Assembly (NCBI GenBank): GCA_964497585.1
Contig: CAZCDS010000080.1
Coordinates: 1-28,617 of the forward strand
From: CAZCDS01 sp964497585
GTDB lineage: Bacteria; Desulfobacterota; Desulfomonilia; Desulfomonilales; Desulfomonilaceae
Length of the DNA stretch: 28,617 nt
Direction: 5' to 3'
In this document: positions 1-8,807 of the stretch, in pieces
Layout of the letters: each line of letters opens with the position of its first letter
How positions within the stretch are numbered: position 1 is the first letter of the stretch
Made by a program: the position numbers and the translations under genes
The notes under the pieces: generated by a model
Told to the model about the DNA's origin: nothing
Seen by the model: the letters and a program-made list of their open reading frames with translations, nothing else
Databases searched by the model: none

Positions 1-665
1 AATCTGATCCCACACGCCGGTGGAACAAATGAACGGGATTTTTATAGGAGTTGCCAAAAGTTTTGGTTCATCCGACAAGCGCGTACCTTGTAGTGTGCAA
101 AGGACCGGTCTTGAGTGTGAAGAAGGCCTTGTCTCGAAAGCCGTATACCTATCTTTAATGCGTCTTGATCTTATTGTTCGTTTTCAAGCATTCATTTCGC
201 ATTGGGCGTGATTATGATGCGCATCACCGCGACAACCACTGCGAAAGCCGAAAAGACCTTATTAGCAAGAGTTGAGCTATCAATTCCGACAAAAGAGGTC
301 TTCCAACATTTCCGAATCCGTAGCCTCGCCCGGAATTGAGGTGGGCGTTCTGAGAAGGAATCTCGTGCGTCTTGCGACACGTGTTTCCCTTCCGTCTCAC
401 GGCCTACATATACGAGGCTTTCATTCAGATCGCCTGCATTATGATCGTCGCAAGACGTTTATGAGGTTTTACAATCGGCTCCCGAGGGGTCTTTATTGAG
501 GATGTGTGCACGGTAACGCTTGGATTCACCACACCGGAACGCAAGACAGGTTGAGGCCTCGCCTTTCCAGGATTGGAATGTCATAGCAGTCTTGAAGCCG
601 AGTGCTTGCTCCAACCTTCTTGAAGGCTCGACTGGAATCCCGTGAGCCGGACCTGTCACTCCGTT
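1..665. other. Intergenic stretch without a convincing gene
   Basis: This stretch lies downstream of the minus-strand RND pump gene. Open frames in all six readings are short (at most about 75 codons), lack recognisable motifs and mostly lack a ribosome binding site. The first 300 bases are richer in A+T than the rest of the window. A minus-strand frame at 459-659 stays open for 66 codons, but I recognise nothing in it. The outer-membrane channel gene often found after acrB-like genes is not here. A short inverted repeat (CCTTC, 2-base loop, GAAGG) near 617-628 is too weak to call a terminator. Confidence 0.6.
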
Positions 666-3600
666 TTACTCACGTTTCTTTCTTCCAAACATCTGGTAAA
701 TTACCACATAGAAGAGCGGAATAAAAAAGACTGCCAGGGATGTTGCCGTAATCATCCCGCCGAGAACGCTGGTACCGATGGCCTTTTGCGCTCCCGCACC
801 GGCGCCGGTGGCCAGCGCAAGGGGCAGGACACCGAAGCCGAAGGCCAGGGAGGTCATGACGATCGGACGAAACCGAAGTCTGGCCCCTTCCAGCGTGGCC
901 TTGATCAACCCCATCCCTTCTTCCACATTGGCTTTGGCGAACACGACGATCAGTATCGCGTTTTTGGTGGTCAGCCCCAGGGTAGTGAGCAGCCCGATCT
1001 GGAAATAGACATCATTAGGTAGTTCCCGAAACGACGTGGCCAACACGCCGCCGATGGCACCAAGGGGAAAGGCCAGCACGATCGAAATGGGCACGGTCCA
1101 GCTTTCGTAGAGAGCTGCCAGCACGAGGAAGATCACCAGCATGGAGAAAGCGTACAAAGCGGGCGCCTGAGACCCGGCCAATCTCTCCTGGTAGGAAATC
1201 CCGGTCCAATCAAATCCGATCCCACGGCTCAATTTAGAGATGAACTCTTCCATTGCCTGCATGGCCTCACCGGAACTCCTCCCCGGCGCCGGTTCACCCC
1301 AGATATTTATGGACGGAAACGCGTTATACCGTTCCAGCCTGGGCGAACCGGAAGTCCAATGTCCGGCCGCAAACGAGGAAAAAGGGGCCATCTTTCCGGC
1401 AGAATTGCGCACATAGAGGTTTTTCAGATCCTTGGGCAACATGCGGTAAGGGGCGTCGGCCTGGACGTACACGCGCTTCACTCGTCCGCGATGAATAAAG
1501 TCGTTGACGTAGGCGCTCCCAAAGGCCGCGGATATGGTACGGTGAATGGCGGTAATCGCGAGACCCAGGGCGCCCGCCTTTTCCCAATCGACATCGATCC
1601 GATATTCGGGCACGTCTTCCAACGCGTTGGGTCGAACTCTGATCAATCTCCGGTCATGCCCCGCCATGTCCATGAGCCGGTCGCGGGCTGCCATCAGTTC
1701 CCTGTGGCCGATGCCGCCGCGGTCCTGTAGCTGAAGATCAAAACCCTTGGAATGGCCCATCTCAATGACGGCCGGCGGCGGAAAGACGAACACCATGGCG
1801 TTACGGATTCTTGAAAAGGCCCTCATGGCCCTTCCGACCACGGCCTCGGCCTTCAGATCCGGCCGGTTGCGAAGCTTCCAGTCCTTGAGCTTGACGAATG
1901 CCAGGCCTACGTTCTGTCCCCTACCGGAAAAGCTGAAACCGGCAACCGTGAGTATGGATTCCACCGCGTCGTTTTCTTTCGCCAGAAAATGGTTTCTGAC
2001 GCCGTCCAGGACCTTCTTGGTCTGCTCCAGGGCTGAGTTAGCCGGGAGCATTGCCTGGACAAAGAGGACCCCCTGGTCTTCATCCGGGAGATAGGAAGTT
2101 GGCATCCGCTGAAACAAGAATAGCATTGCTCCCACGATCAAAAGGAAAATTAACAGGTAGCGCAGTTTCTTGGAAAGAGCGTGGCCGACTACTCCCAAGT
2201 ACACGTCCCTGCCTCGGAAAAAGACCCGATTGAACCCTCTGAAGAATGGGCGCATAAAGAAAATTGCGTTTTCCGAAGGTTCATGCCCTTTTGCCACCGG
2301 TTTGAGAAGGGATGCGCAGAGAACCGGCGTCAGAATTAAGGCTACAACCACGGAAAGAAGCATGGAGGCGATAATGGTGACAGAGAACTGGCGGTAGATG
2401 ACGCCAGTAGAGCCGGTGAAAAAGGCCATGGGACCGAACACTGCTGCGAGTACTAACCCGATCCCGATCAGCGCACTGGTGATTTCGTCCATGGATTTGG
2501 CGGTGGCTTCTCTGGGTGGGAGCCCTTCGTCACGCATGATCCGTTCAACGTTTTCCACCACTACGATGGCATCGTCCACCAGAAGGCCGATGGCCAGGAC
2601 CATGGCGAACATGGTGAGCATGTTAATGGAGAATCCAAAAATCCCCAGAACCGCAAAAGTCCCCAGGATCACGACCGGCACCGCGATGGTCGGAATCAGG
2701 GTGGCCCGGATGTTTCCCAGGAAAAGGTACATGACGAGGAAGACCAGGAGAATCGCCTCAAAAAGGGTCTTCACGACCTCTTGGATGGCCACTTTGATAA
2801 AAGGGGTTGTGTCGTAAGGGTAAACGACTTTCATACCCGGCGGGAAATAGCGGCTCATCTCTTGCAGTTTCGTCTTGATCGCATCGGCCGTATCCAGGGC
2901 GTTCGCGCCGGCAGCCTGCCGGACAGCGAGACCTGCCGCAGGTTTGCCATTGTAGTATGCGTCGACATCATAGGATTCGGTGCCCAATTCCGTCCGTCCC
3001 ACATCTCTGATCCGCACGATGGAACCGTCCGGATTCATGCGGATGGGGATAGCGGCAAACTCGTCAGGGGTTTTGAGAAGATTCTGGACCACAATTGAGG
3101 CGTTCAAACGCTGGCCATCCACCGCCGGAGCTCCGCCGAACTGACCGGCAGAGACCTCCACGTTGTAGGCTCGAAGTGCCGTGATGACGTCGTCAATCGT
3201 CAGGGAGTAACTGGTCAGCTTGTCGGGGTTCAGCCAGACACGCATGGCATACTGGGAGCCGAAGACCTCCACCTCACCCACTCCCGGCACTCGAGCCAGC
3301 ACCTTCTCGAGGTTGGATTGAGCATAGTCTCTCAGGTCATTTCCATCCATGCTCCCGTCTGCCGAGATCAAGGACACGATGATCAACCAGTTTCTGGTGG
3401 ATTTGCTGACCTTCACGCCCTGCCGCTGCACCACGTCGGGCAGGCTCGCCATGGCTAGCTGAAGCTTGTTCTGAACCTGGGCCCAGGCAAGGTCCGGGTC
3501 GGTTCCGGGGGCAAAGGTCAACTGGATGCGGGAGGACCCTGCTGAATCACTCGTCGCGGACATGTACAGCATCTTGTCGAACCCGGTCATCTTCTGCTCG

Positions 3601-3797
3601 ATGATCTGCGTCACGCTATTCTCAACCGTCTCCGCAGAAGCGCCCGGATAAAAAGAGTCAATGGCAATCGAGGGCGGGGCAATGGGCGGATACTGTGATA
3701 TGGGGAGATTGTGGATCGCCAAGCCGCCTGCCACCATCATGATGATGGCGATGACCCAGGCAAAGACCGGACGATCCAGAAAGAATCTCGATAACAT
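666..3797 (-). CDS. acrB: RND multidrug efflux pump inner-membrane subunit (HAE1/AcrB family)
   Basis: Proton-driven inner-membrane pump of a tripartite efflux complex, exporting hydrophobic or amphiphilic compounds with an adaptor and an outer-membrane channel. At 1043 residues it has the usual family length. The N-terminus (MLSRFFLDRPVFAWVIAI) is the family's first membrane helix. The proton-relay pair lies at Asp408-Asp409 in the helix-4 motif LAIGLLVDDAIVVVENVERI, and the partner lysine is at about residue 945 in TTLGLTTKNAILIV. Both halves show the duplicated helix bundle and periplasmic porter domains, and the end FGRKKRE is basic and cytoplasmic. The start lies 12 bases after the adaptor gene stop, so the two are one operon. 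Family assignment is very secure; substrates cannot be read from sequence. Confidence 0.97.
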   Translation of the reverse strand: MLSRFFLDRPVFAWVIAIIMMVAGGLAIHNLPISQYPPIAPPSIAIDSFYPGASAETVENSVTQIIEQKMTGFDKMLYMSATSDSAGSSRIQLTFAPGTDPDLAWAQVQNKLQLAMASLPDVVQRQGVKVSKSTRNWLIIVSLISADGSMDGNDLRDYAQSNLEKVLARVPGVGEVEVFGSQYAMRVWLNPDKLTSYSLTIDDVITALRAYNVEVSAGQFGGAPAVDGQRLNASIVVQNLLKTPDEFAAIPIRMNPDGSIVRIRDVGRTELGTESYDVDAYYNGKPAAGLAVRQAAGANALDTADAIKTKLQEMSRYFPPGMKVVYPYDTTPFIKVAIQEVVKTLFEAILLVFLVMYLFLGNIRATLIPTIAVPVVILGTFAVLGIFGFSINMLTMFAMVLAIGLLVDDAIVVVENVERIMRDEGLPPREATAKSMDEITSALIGIGLVLAAVFGPMAFFTGSTGVIYRQFSVTIIASMLLSVVVALILTPVLCASLLKPVAKGHEPSENAIFFMRPFFRGFNRVFFRGRDVYLGVVGHALSKKLRYLLIFLLIVGAMLFLFQRMPTSYLPDEDQGVLFVQAMLPANSALEQTKKVLDGVRNHFLAKENDAVESILTVAGFSFSGRGQNVGLAFVKLKDWKLRNRPDLKAEAVVGRAMRAFSRIRNAMVFVFPPPAVIEMGHSKGFDLQLQDRGGIGHRELMAARDRLMDMAGHDRRLIRVRPNALEDVPEYRIDVDWEKAGALGLAITAIHRTISAAFGSAYVNDFIHRGRVKRVYVQADAPYRMLPKDLKNLYVRNSAGKMAPFSSFAAGHWTSGSPRLERYNAFPSINIWGEPAPGRSSGEAMQAMEEFISKLSRGIGFDWTGISYQERLAGSQAPALYAFSMLVIFLVLAALYESWTVPISIVLAFPLGAIGGVLATSFRELPNDVYFQIGLLTTLGLTTKNAILIVVFAKANVEEGMGLIKATLEGARLRFRPIVMTSLAFGFGVLPLALATGAGAGAQKAIGTSVLGGMITATSLAVFFIPLFYVVIYQMFGRKKRE

Positions 3798-3809
3798 CGA
3801 GCGCCTCCG

Positions 3810-5021
3810 TTAGTTCGTTTTTCCGGCCTGCCGGGCAGTATTCCCGGATTCCGCACTGGATTTCCGAGCCGCGTCAAAAGGTACAACCTTGACGGAGGCG
3901 CCGGGACGCGCTCTTTGCAGCCCCTCCACAACGAGACGATCGCCGGATGCAAGACCGGAGGTTACGAGCCACTTGTCGCCGATGGTGCGATCTAGACTGA
4001 GTCTCCGTTGTTGGATTTTGCTTTCCGCGTCTACCACAAGAGCGATGGGGTTGCCTTTGGGATCGCGCGCGACTGATTGTTGCGGTACAACGATAGCCCG
4101 TTCATTGACGCCTTCTTTCACGACGGCTTTGACGAACATGCCCGGCAAAAGAACTCCTTCCGGATTCGGAAAGACAACCCGCAGGACGACCGATCCGGTC
4201 GTCGGATCCACCGTGACATCGCGAAACTGAAGCGTCCCTTCAAGGGAATAAGTTGTGCCGTCTTCCAGGACGAGCTTGACCTTGCTCTGGTTTCTTCCGT
4301 TTTGATTGAGCCGACCGTCCGCCAGGCGGCGCTTCAATCGCAACAGTTCCCTGGTGGATTGAGGCACATCCACGTAAATAGGGTCCAGTTGCTGAATGGT
4401 TGCCAGAGCCAGGGGCTGATACGCTGTCACCAGAGCACCATCGGTCACGTTGGACTTGCCGATACGGCCGGTGATGGGAGCGGCGACACGGGTGTAGTCC
4501 AGATTGATGCGAGCTGTCGCAACCGCGGCCTTCCAATACTCAATATCGGCCTCGGCCTGTTTCAGGGCGGCCTCTCTGTCGTCATAGTCCTGCTGGCTGA
4601 CCGCATTCTCGGCGAGGAGCGCCCTGTATCGCTCGGCCTTCGACTTGATCGCAGGGAGATTGGCCTCAGATTTGGCAAGGGCCGCCTTCGCACTGTCGAG
4701 CGCCGCTTGAAAGGGGGCAGGATCGATCTGATAGAGCACCTGGCCGGCCTTGACGTCGGAGCCTTCCGTAAACAGGCGTTTCTGAATGATGCCGTTGACC
4801 TGTGGACGGATTTCGGCGACGAGGTACGCAGACGTGCGTCCCGGCAATTCAGTCGTCAGCACCAGCTCCTGCGGCTGGACCGTGACCGTAGCCACTTCCG
4901 GGACAGGTGCAGGCCGGGATTGCTGCCGGCGGTCGCACCCCCCCAGCAAAAGGCCAACCGTCAGAGCGGCGAGAACCAGGCTCCACGTAAGAGATTCATA
5001 AAACGTATCACGGAGTTGCAT
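3810..5021 (-). CDS. acrA: RND efflux periplasmic adaptor (membrane fusion protein), probable lipoprotein
   Basis: Periplasmic adaptor linking the RND pump to an outer-membrane channel. The start at 5021 gives 403 residues with a hydrophobic signal (TWSLVLAALTVGLLL) and a lipobox LLGGC whose Cys29 would be lipidated. After it come the lipoyl/barrel-sandwich half (LVAEIRPQVNGIIQKRLF, GSDVKAGQVLYQIDP), a coiled-coil hairpin, the second lipoyl half (YTRVAAPITGRIGKS) and beta-barrel and membrane-proximal domains. GGAG stands 6 bases before this ATG. An alternative ATG at 5132 overlaps the repressor stop as ATGA and adds 37 residues ahead of the signal; the same frame is open to 5162. Against the short form, its leader n-region (MQLRDTFYESLTW) has no net positive charge. 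Family certain, start moderately sure. Confidence 0.93.
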   Translation of the reverse strand: MQLRDTFYESLTWSLVLAALTVGLLLGGCDRRQQSRPAPVPEVATVTVQPQELVLTTELPGRTSAYLVAEIRPQVNGIIQKRLFTEGSDVKAGQVLYQIDPAPFQAALDSAKAALAKSEANLPAIKSKAERYRALLAENAVSQQDYDDREAALKQAEADIEYWKAAVATARINLDYTRVAAPITGRIGKSNVTDGALVTAYQPLALATIQQLDPIYVDVPQSTRELLRLKRRLADGRLNQNGRNQSKVKLVLEDGTTYSLEGTLQFRDVTVDPTTGSVVLRVVFPNPEGVLLPGMFVKAVVKEGVNERAIVVPQQSVARDPKGNPIALVVDAESKIQQRRLSLDRTIGDKWLVTSGLASGDRLVVEGLQRARPGASVKVVPFDAARKSSAESGNTARQAGKTN

Positions 5022-5128
5022 GAGAGACTCCACAAGCAATGAGCGGTCAACCGATGCTTTGGAGAGAATACTCCACATGGTGTCCAGATCCTCCACCACC
5101 TGTTGTGTTGTCGGCCAACTCTCGTTGC

Positions 5129-5836
5129 TCATTGCACGTTCCCCGCGTCGGAGCGATTGCACGAACTGGTCGGGGAAATCGAGAAAATCCTTTTGAGATT
5201 GTCCATGATAACGCAGCGAATTGCATCCAGATTGTCAGGTTCGTAACGTTCCCAGTTCAGTGTCCGCTTAACCGCACTCGGTGAGATGTGGAATATCAGA
5301 ATCCCTCCCGTAATGACAAAAGCCCGGAGTTTGACCTCCGGATCGTCCGGCCCCTGGCCCATGATACGTGCCACCAAACCAAAAAGAGCCATGTCCAAAG
5401 GTCTCATGAAGCCTTCGAAGAGAATGCCGAAAGCTTCAGTGGGAGAGAGTTGTTCACGGAAAATGATACTGAGCCATTTATCGGTCTGGGGACGACCGAG
5501 GAAACGGGTAATGAGGAACTCCAGCAACTCACACAGGAGATGGAAGCTCTGTTCCCTGGTAAGCGCCTCTTTTTTCAGGGATTCCTGGACTTTCGCAAGT
5601 TGAGGCCCGACCAATCCGTTTATTTGCTCCACAATGTGGTCCGCAACGGCGAGGTAGAGTCCCTGTTTGCCCCCGAAATAATATTGAATGGCAGCGAGGT
5701 TGACCTGGGCCCGCTGTGTAAGCATGCGCGTGCTTGCCCCGTCGAAGCTGTACCTTCCGAAGAGATCAAGACCTGCCTCGATCAGCGACTGTCTGGGATC
5801 GTCAGCAGACACCCCTCTTCGCCGTCGGTGACCCAT
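5129..5836 (-). CDS. TetR/AcrR-family transcriptional repressor (CecR/DUF1956-like)
   Basis: Likely ligand-responsive repressor of the efflux operon it heads. The start at 5836 is chosen because GGAGGA lies 6 bases before this ATG; an upstream in-frame start at 5857 has no such site. The protein is 235 residues, with a TetR DNA-binding domain at about residues 14-62 (SLIEAGLDLFGRYSFDGAST, then NLAAIQYYFGGKQGLYLAV). The C-terminal half contains REQLSPTEAFGILFEGFMRPL, which resembles the CecR/YbiH subgroup (DUF1956). Its stop overlaps a possible adaptor ATG in an ATGA arrangement, so repressor, adaptor and pump are probably co-transcribed and autoregulated. The ligand is unknown. Confidence 0.93.
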   Translation of the reverse strand: MGHRRRRGVSADDPRQSLIEAGLDLFGRYSFDGASTRMLTQRAQVNLAAIQYYFGGKQGLYLAVADHIVEQINGLVGPQLAKVQESLKKEALTREQSFHLLCELLEFLITRFLGRPQTDKWLSIIFREQLSPTEAFGILFEGFMRPLDMALFGLVARIMGQGPDDPEVKLRAFVITGGILIFHISPSAVKRTLNWERYEPDNLDAIRCVIMDNLKRIFSISPTSSCNRSDAGNVQ

Positions 5837-5948
5837 AATGCTTCCTCCTGCAGCCACATCGGTTCAGCAGCGCAGCTCTGATTCGTCCCCGGGTCCTGCA
5901 GCCCCAACCCCGAAGCTGCGGCATCCATGCGGCACCAATTCATGTTCT

Positions 5949-5976
5949 GATATAGCACTTTCACGTAGTAAGTCAA
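5949..5976 (-). promoter_or_regulatory. Candidate sigma70-type promoter for the repressor/efflux operon
   Basis: On the minus strand TTGACT (complement of 5971-5976) is followed after 16 bases by TATATC (complement of 5949-5954). This would start transcription around 5941, about 105 bases before the repressor ATG at 5836. The -35 box matches consensus at 5 of 6 positions and the -10 box at 4 of 6. AGTAA and TTACT half-sites flank the -35 region and could belong to an operator, but the symmetry is poor. Read by eye only. Confidence 0.4.
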
Positions 5977-6407
5977 TCGTTTGTTTTACTCAAATCCGCG
6001 GCGTATTTCATGATGGAATTTGCCCCATCACACCGAATTCTGAGATGCGTGAAATGCGCCTCCGCGTGCCTCTAGGGGGAGAGGTGCAGAGAGAATCCCA
6101 CCCACGCTTCACGGAACCGGCTGAGGAGGATCACGCTATCATGGAAAAAATTGCAGTTCTGCTAGGATATTTTCGGCTGGTTTCCGTTGCACCTTCTATG
6201 CAAAGAAAAAACTGCGTTGCTAAGTACGCCGTTTCAGAAATACGATAACGTACGATTTCGCGATCAAGCACAAAATACCCGAGCGTATTTAGAAAACAAA
6301 GTACTGAGGTTCGCAACAGAATCGGCATCCCCGATTCCGAAATTCGGAATTTCCAAGAAAAATATCCCGAGAAGTGCAGAAAGTGAGTCTCAATTCGCGG
6401 GAGACCC
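5977..6407. other. Intergenic stretch between efflux operon and hydrolase gene
   Basis: No convincing gene. A plus-strand frame at 6141-6248 (35 codons, MEKIAVLLGYFRLVSVAPSM at its start) is preceded by AGGAGG 11 bases upstream, but it is short and unrecognised. The A+T-rich half (about 6170-6400) contains a perfect palindrome at 6334-6350. Confidence 0.5.
6334..6350. repeat. 17-bp perfect palindrome (8-base arms, 1-base centre)
   Basis: ATTCCGAA, a central A, then TTCGGAAT. It lies 58 bases beyond the stop of the minus-strand hydrolase gene and about 360 bases upstream of the efflux promoter. The stem is A+T-rich and no T-run follows, so it is a weak terminator candidate; it could equally be a protein-binding site. 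Confidence 0.45.
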
Positions 6408-7076
6408 TTACTTCATGAACGACTGAATGAAGTCACGTACCTCCTCTTTTGTCCGGAAGACGCCATAATGCCCTTCCAGGAGGAGATCCGCTTCCAACGC
6501 CATGAGCTTTGCCAGAGACGCCTGATACTGTTTCTCGTCGGACAGCAATGCCGGATGGATAGGCCCGTGGACGTCCTGGCCGAAGAGCACGAGTTCACCG
6601 TCAAGACGGGTGGTGTACACCACCGAGCCGGGAGAATGGCCCGGCCAGTGAATGGCTGTCATACTGCCGCTCCCGATCCTCAGGGTGGATTCCTCACCCT
6701 GAAGCTTGACATCAACGACGAAGGGTTCGAGGCGGGCTCCATACCAGGAGGCTCCGGTCACTTCGCTGTCACCGGCTTCAAGGTACACGGCGTCCAGTTC
6801 ATGGGCGACGATAGGGCAGCCGAAGTCCTTTCTTACGGCTTGAGCTCCGCCGGTATGATCAAAGTGACAGTGGGTCAGCAGGAGATATTCGAGCCGAACA
6901 TCCGGTGCAAGGCATTTGGTGATGTGCTGCTTCAGGCGTGAATGCCCGCGGCCGCAACCCGCATCGATAAGGGCGGCCTTATCGTCAAAACGTACGAGAT
7001 AGATCGCGGCATCCGCCGGATCTGTCAGCCCTCCGCCGCCCACTTGCCAGAGATTGTTCCTGATTCGTTTGCTCAC
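6408..7076 (-). CDS. Metallo-beta-lactamase-fold hydrolase
   Basis: A cytoplasmic-looking two-metal hydrolase of the glyoxalase II/MBL superfamily; the substrate cannot be told. With the GTG start at 7076 (GGGAG 8 bases upstream) it has 222 residues. Longer readings from ATG 7091 or 7112 have no ribosome site. Metal ligands are all visible: THCHFDHTGG (His69, His71, Asp73, His74), GHSPGS (His147), the bridging Asp168 in FGQDVH, and EGHYG (His203). There is no signal peptide or second domain, so it is a stand-alone MBL protein rather than a flavodiiron or RNase J type. Neighbours give no pathway: it is separated by about 500 bases from the ankyrin gene upstream. Confidence 0.9.
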   Translation of the reverse strand: MSKRIRNNLWQVGGGGLTDPADAAIYLVRFDDKAALIDAGCGRGHSRLKQHITKCLAPDVRLEYLLLTHCHFDHTGGAQAVRKDFGCPIVAHELDAVYLEAGDSEVTGASWYGARLEPFVVDVKLQGEESTLRIGSGSMTAIHWPGHSPGSVVYTTRLDGELVLFGQDVHGPIHPALLSDEKQYQASLAKLMALEADLLLEGHYGVFRTKEEVRDFIQSFMK

Positions 7077-7577
7077 TGGAAGGGCTCCCATCGGTGTGGA
7101 AAAGCATACCATGAGGCAATAGGACCGCTCAAGAGATACTCCTCAGGTAAGCGTTCACGGGGAACGGCTCTTCTGCACGTCATGATTGACTTGGGTCCGT
7201 TTACACCTGACGTCCTCCCTCCAGCGCCCGAGTCGAGGCTCCTGGGGAATGGAACTCTGTATCTCCGGCCCGGTGGACGATGCTTGAGACGGCCGGTTTC
7301 CAGCCGTCGAGGGATTAAGTGTGGCCGTTCAGCTCCGCGTGGGGGTGCCGCACGACCCGTCTCGCCACAGTGTCGCAAGGCAACACTGTGTTGCCATAGA
7401 GTACTTTGCCAGGGCTGGGAGTGGTCTGTCGCACGGAAGAGCCGCCAGATAGTCCTTCGGGCAAAAGCCTCTCTGCCAAGCACAGAGACCGGACCGGCCA
7501 GGATTCTCTACTCATCCGGGCCGGTCATAGCAATCCGAAGATCAGGTCGAGAAAATGTAAGGATCAATACCGACCGT
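7077..7577. other. Intergenic stretch with overlapping inverted repeats
   Basis: About 500 bases between the ankyrin gene and the hydrolase gene. Long open frames cross it on both strands, but their translations are rich in Arg, Pro, Gly and Trp, lack motifs and look like out-of-frame GC-rich sequence. The main structure is the pair of overlapping inverted repeats at 7366-7395. Confidence 0.5.
7366..7395. repeat. Two overlapping, mutually exclusive hairpins
   Basis: Arms CACAGTGT (7366-7373) and ACACTGTG (7383-7390) form a perfect 8-bp stem with a 9-base loop. The second arm also lies inside another hairpin, GGCAAC (7379-7384) with GTTGCC (7390-7395), 6 bp with a 5-base loop. Both stems cannot form at once. 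No T-run follows on either strand. Confidence 0.45.
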
Positions 7578-8525
7578 CTACTCTTTCCCCACGAGAGACT
7601 TCATCACAGGCACCTGTCCGCGGCTTGCAGCCTCGATCAGAGGCGTTCGTCCCTGCCTGTCCCGGGTGTTGGGATCAGCACCTCGCGCGATCAGGAGCTT
7701 GACCACATCAATTCGGCCGTTTCCGGCCGCGCCGAAGAGCGCGGTTCTGCCGGATCTATCCTTGATCTCGGTCTTGGCTCCTTTTTCCAAGAACAGCTTG
7801 ACGGTGTCGACACTACCCATGGAAGCGGCCCGCATCAGCGCGGTTCTCCCATTTCTGTTCTTGCCGTTCACATCGACGCCCTGCTCAAGGAGCAGCTTCA
7901 CGATCTCCGTGCGACCGCTCGAACAGGCTTGAAACAGGACGTCCGAAGCGCCCCCCTTGCTTGACTTGAGCGTTCCTCCCTTGGAGAGGAGGAGCTTGAG
8001 CACATCGACCTGACCTCCCATCGCAGCCCAGATGACAGCGGTCCGACCGGACCGGTCGGAAGCCTTGATGTCAGCGCCCTTGGACAAAAGGAATTTCACC
8101 ATCTCCACCTGCCCTCGCTGCGCGGCGTCCATGAGAGCGGTCCGTCCCTGGCGGTCTTTCGCATTGACATCGGCCCCCAGGGAAAGCAGAAACTTGACCG
8201 CATCCAGGTGGCCGTTCATCGCCGCCCACATGAGAGCCGTCTTGCCGCTCTTGTCCTTTGCGTCCACATCGATCTTCTTAGGGGGTGGCTCGGAGCGGGC
8301 CTCCCGTCTGGGTTCCGCCGCTGCCAGCAAGAGCAACGCTTGCGTTTTCAGCATCCCCTCTTGATCGCCGGCCCTGTTGGGGCCCACAGACCTTGTCTCC
8401 GGAACGGTTCTGGGACCGGCGATTGCGGTCGCCGTTTTTCCCGTCGCCGGGCATAAGATCGACAAGGAAGTGAGAATAATGCCAAAGACCGCTATCGCCA
8501 CGAGGACTGTACTGATGCGTTTCAT
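7578..8525 (-). CDS. Exported ankyrin-repeat protein, 7 repeats
   Basis: Secreted or periplasmic protein-interaction scaffold with no enzymatic domain. The ATG at 8525 follows GGAGGAG by 6 bases; an in-frame TTG just before it is a poorer start. The 315-residue product begins with a signal peptide (MKRISTVLVAIAVFGIILTS), then about 60 residues of low-complexity linker. Seven consecutive 33-residue ankyrin repeats run from about residue 90 to the end, of the type KDKSGKTALMWAAMNGHLDA, usually closing with LLLSKGAD. Repeat 4 is divergent (SKGGASDVLFQACSSG) and repeat 7 is cut short (SLVGKE). It is a paralogue of the two ankyrin genes at 19504-22347. Partner and role are unknown. Confidence 0.9.
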   Translation of the reverse strand: MKRISTVLVAIAVFGIILTSLSILCPATGKTATAIAGPRTVPETRSVGPNRAGDQEGMLKTQALLLLAAAEPRREARSEPPPKKIDVDAKDKSGKTALMWAAMNGHLDAVKFLLSLGADVNAKDRQGRTALMDAAQRGQVEMVKFLLSKGADIKASDRSGRTAVIWAAMGGQVDVLKLLLSKGGTLKSSKGGASDVLFQACSSGRTEIVKLLLEQGVDVNGKNRNGRTALMRAASMGSVDTVKLFLEKGAKTEIKDRSGRTALFGAAGNGRIDVVKLLIARGADPNTRDRQGRTPLIEAASRGQVPVMKSLVGKE

Positions 8526-8790
8526 CAATCGCTCCTCCTTTCAAACCGTGCTGTTGCTCGGATATCCGAAGCTCTTTTGTTGCTTGAGGGAATCGAAGAC
8601 CTTTGAAATCGTAGACCGCCGTCGGCGTGGATTGGTTCCATGGCTCGTTCAAAAGGCGTACCTGAGTTCAAGGATCATGGGACGGTCCTCGCTCACAGTT
8701 TCTTGCGAGCCCTGCCGGGGAAGGGCCTCCTATCCAACGACTCGGAAACTTCCTCGGGAAGAACGCGCCATTCAGTTTGAGGGTGAACAG
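8526..8790. other. Spacer between flavoprotein and ankyrin genes
   Basis: About 265 bases with no gene of its own. It contains the ankyrin gene's ribosome binding site (about 8532-8538). Bases 8791-8807, just beyond it, hold the end of the probable original reading frame of the flavoprotein (stop at 8791-8793). No clear promoter or terminator was seen. Confidence 0.4.
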
Positions 8791-8807
8791 CTATTGATTC
8801 TGAATGG

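Noticed and set aside
4077..5042. Long plus-strand open frame (321 codons) opposite the adaptor gene
   Set aside because: It is antisense to a clearly recognised adaptor, has no motif, and its composition mirrors the codon bias of the real gene.
6141..6248. Small plus-strand ORF of 35 codons with AGGAGG upstream
   Set aside because: The spacing is long (11 bases), there is no homology I recognise, and it sits in an otherwise non-coding spacer. Kept only as a note.
6942..7964. Plus-strand open frame of 340 codons
   Set aside because: It runs across the ends of two recognised minus-strand genes and a spacer; the translation is Arg/Pro/Ser-rich without domains or a good ribosome site.
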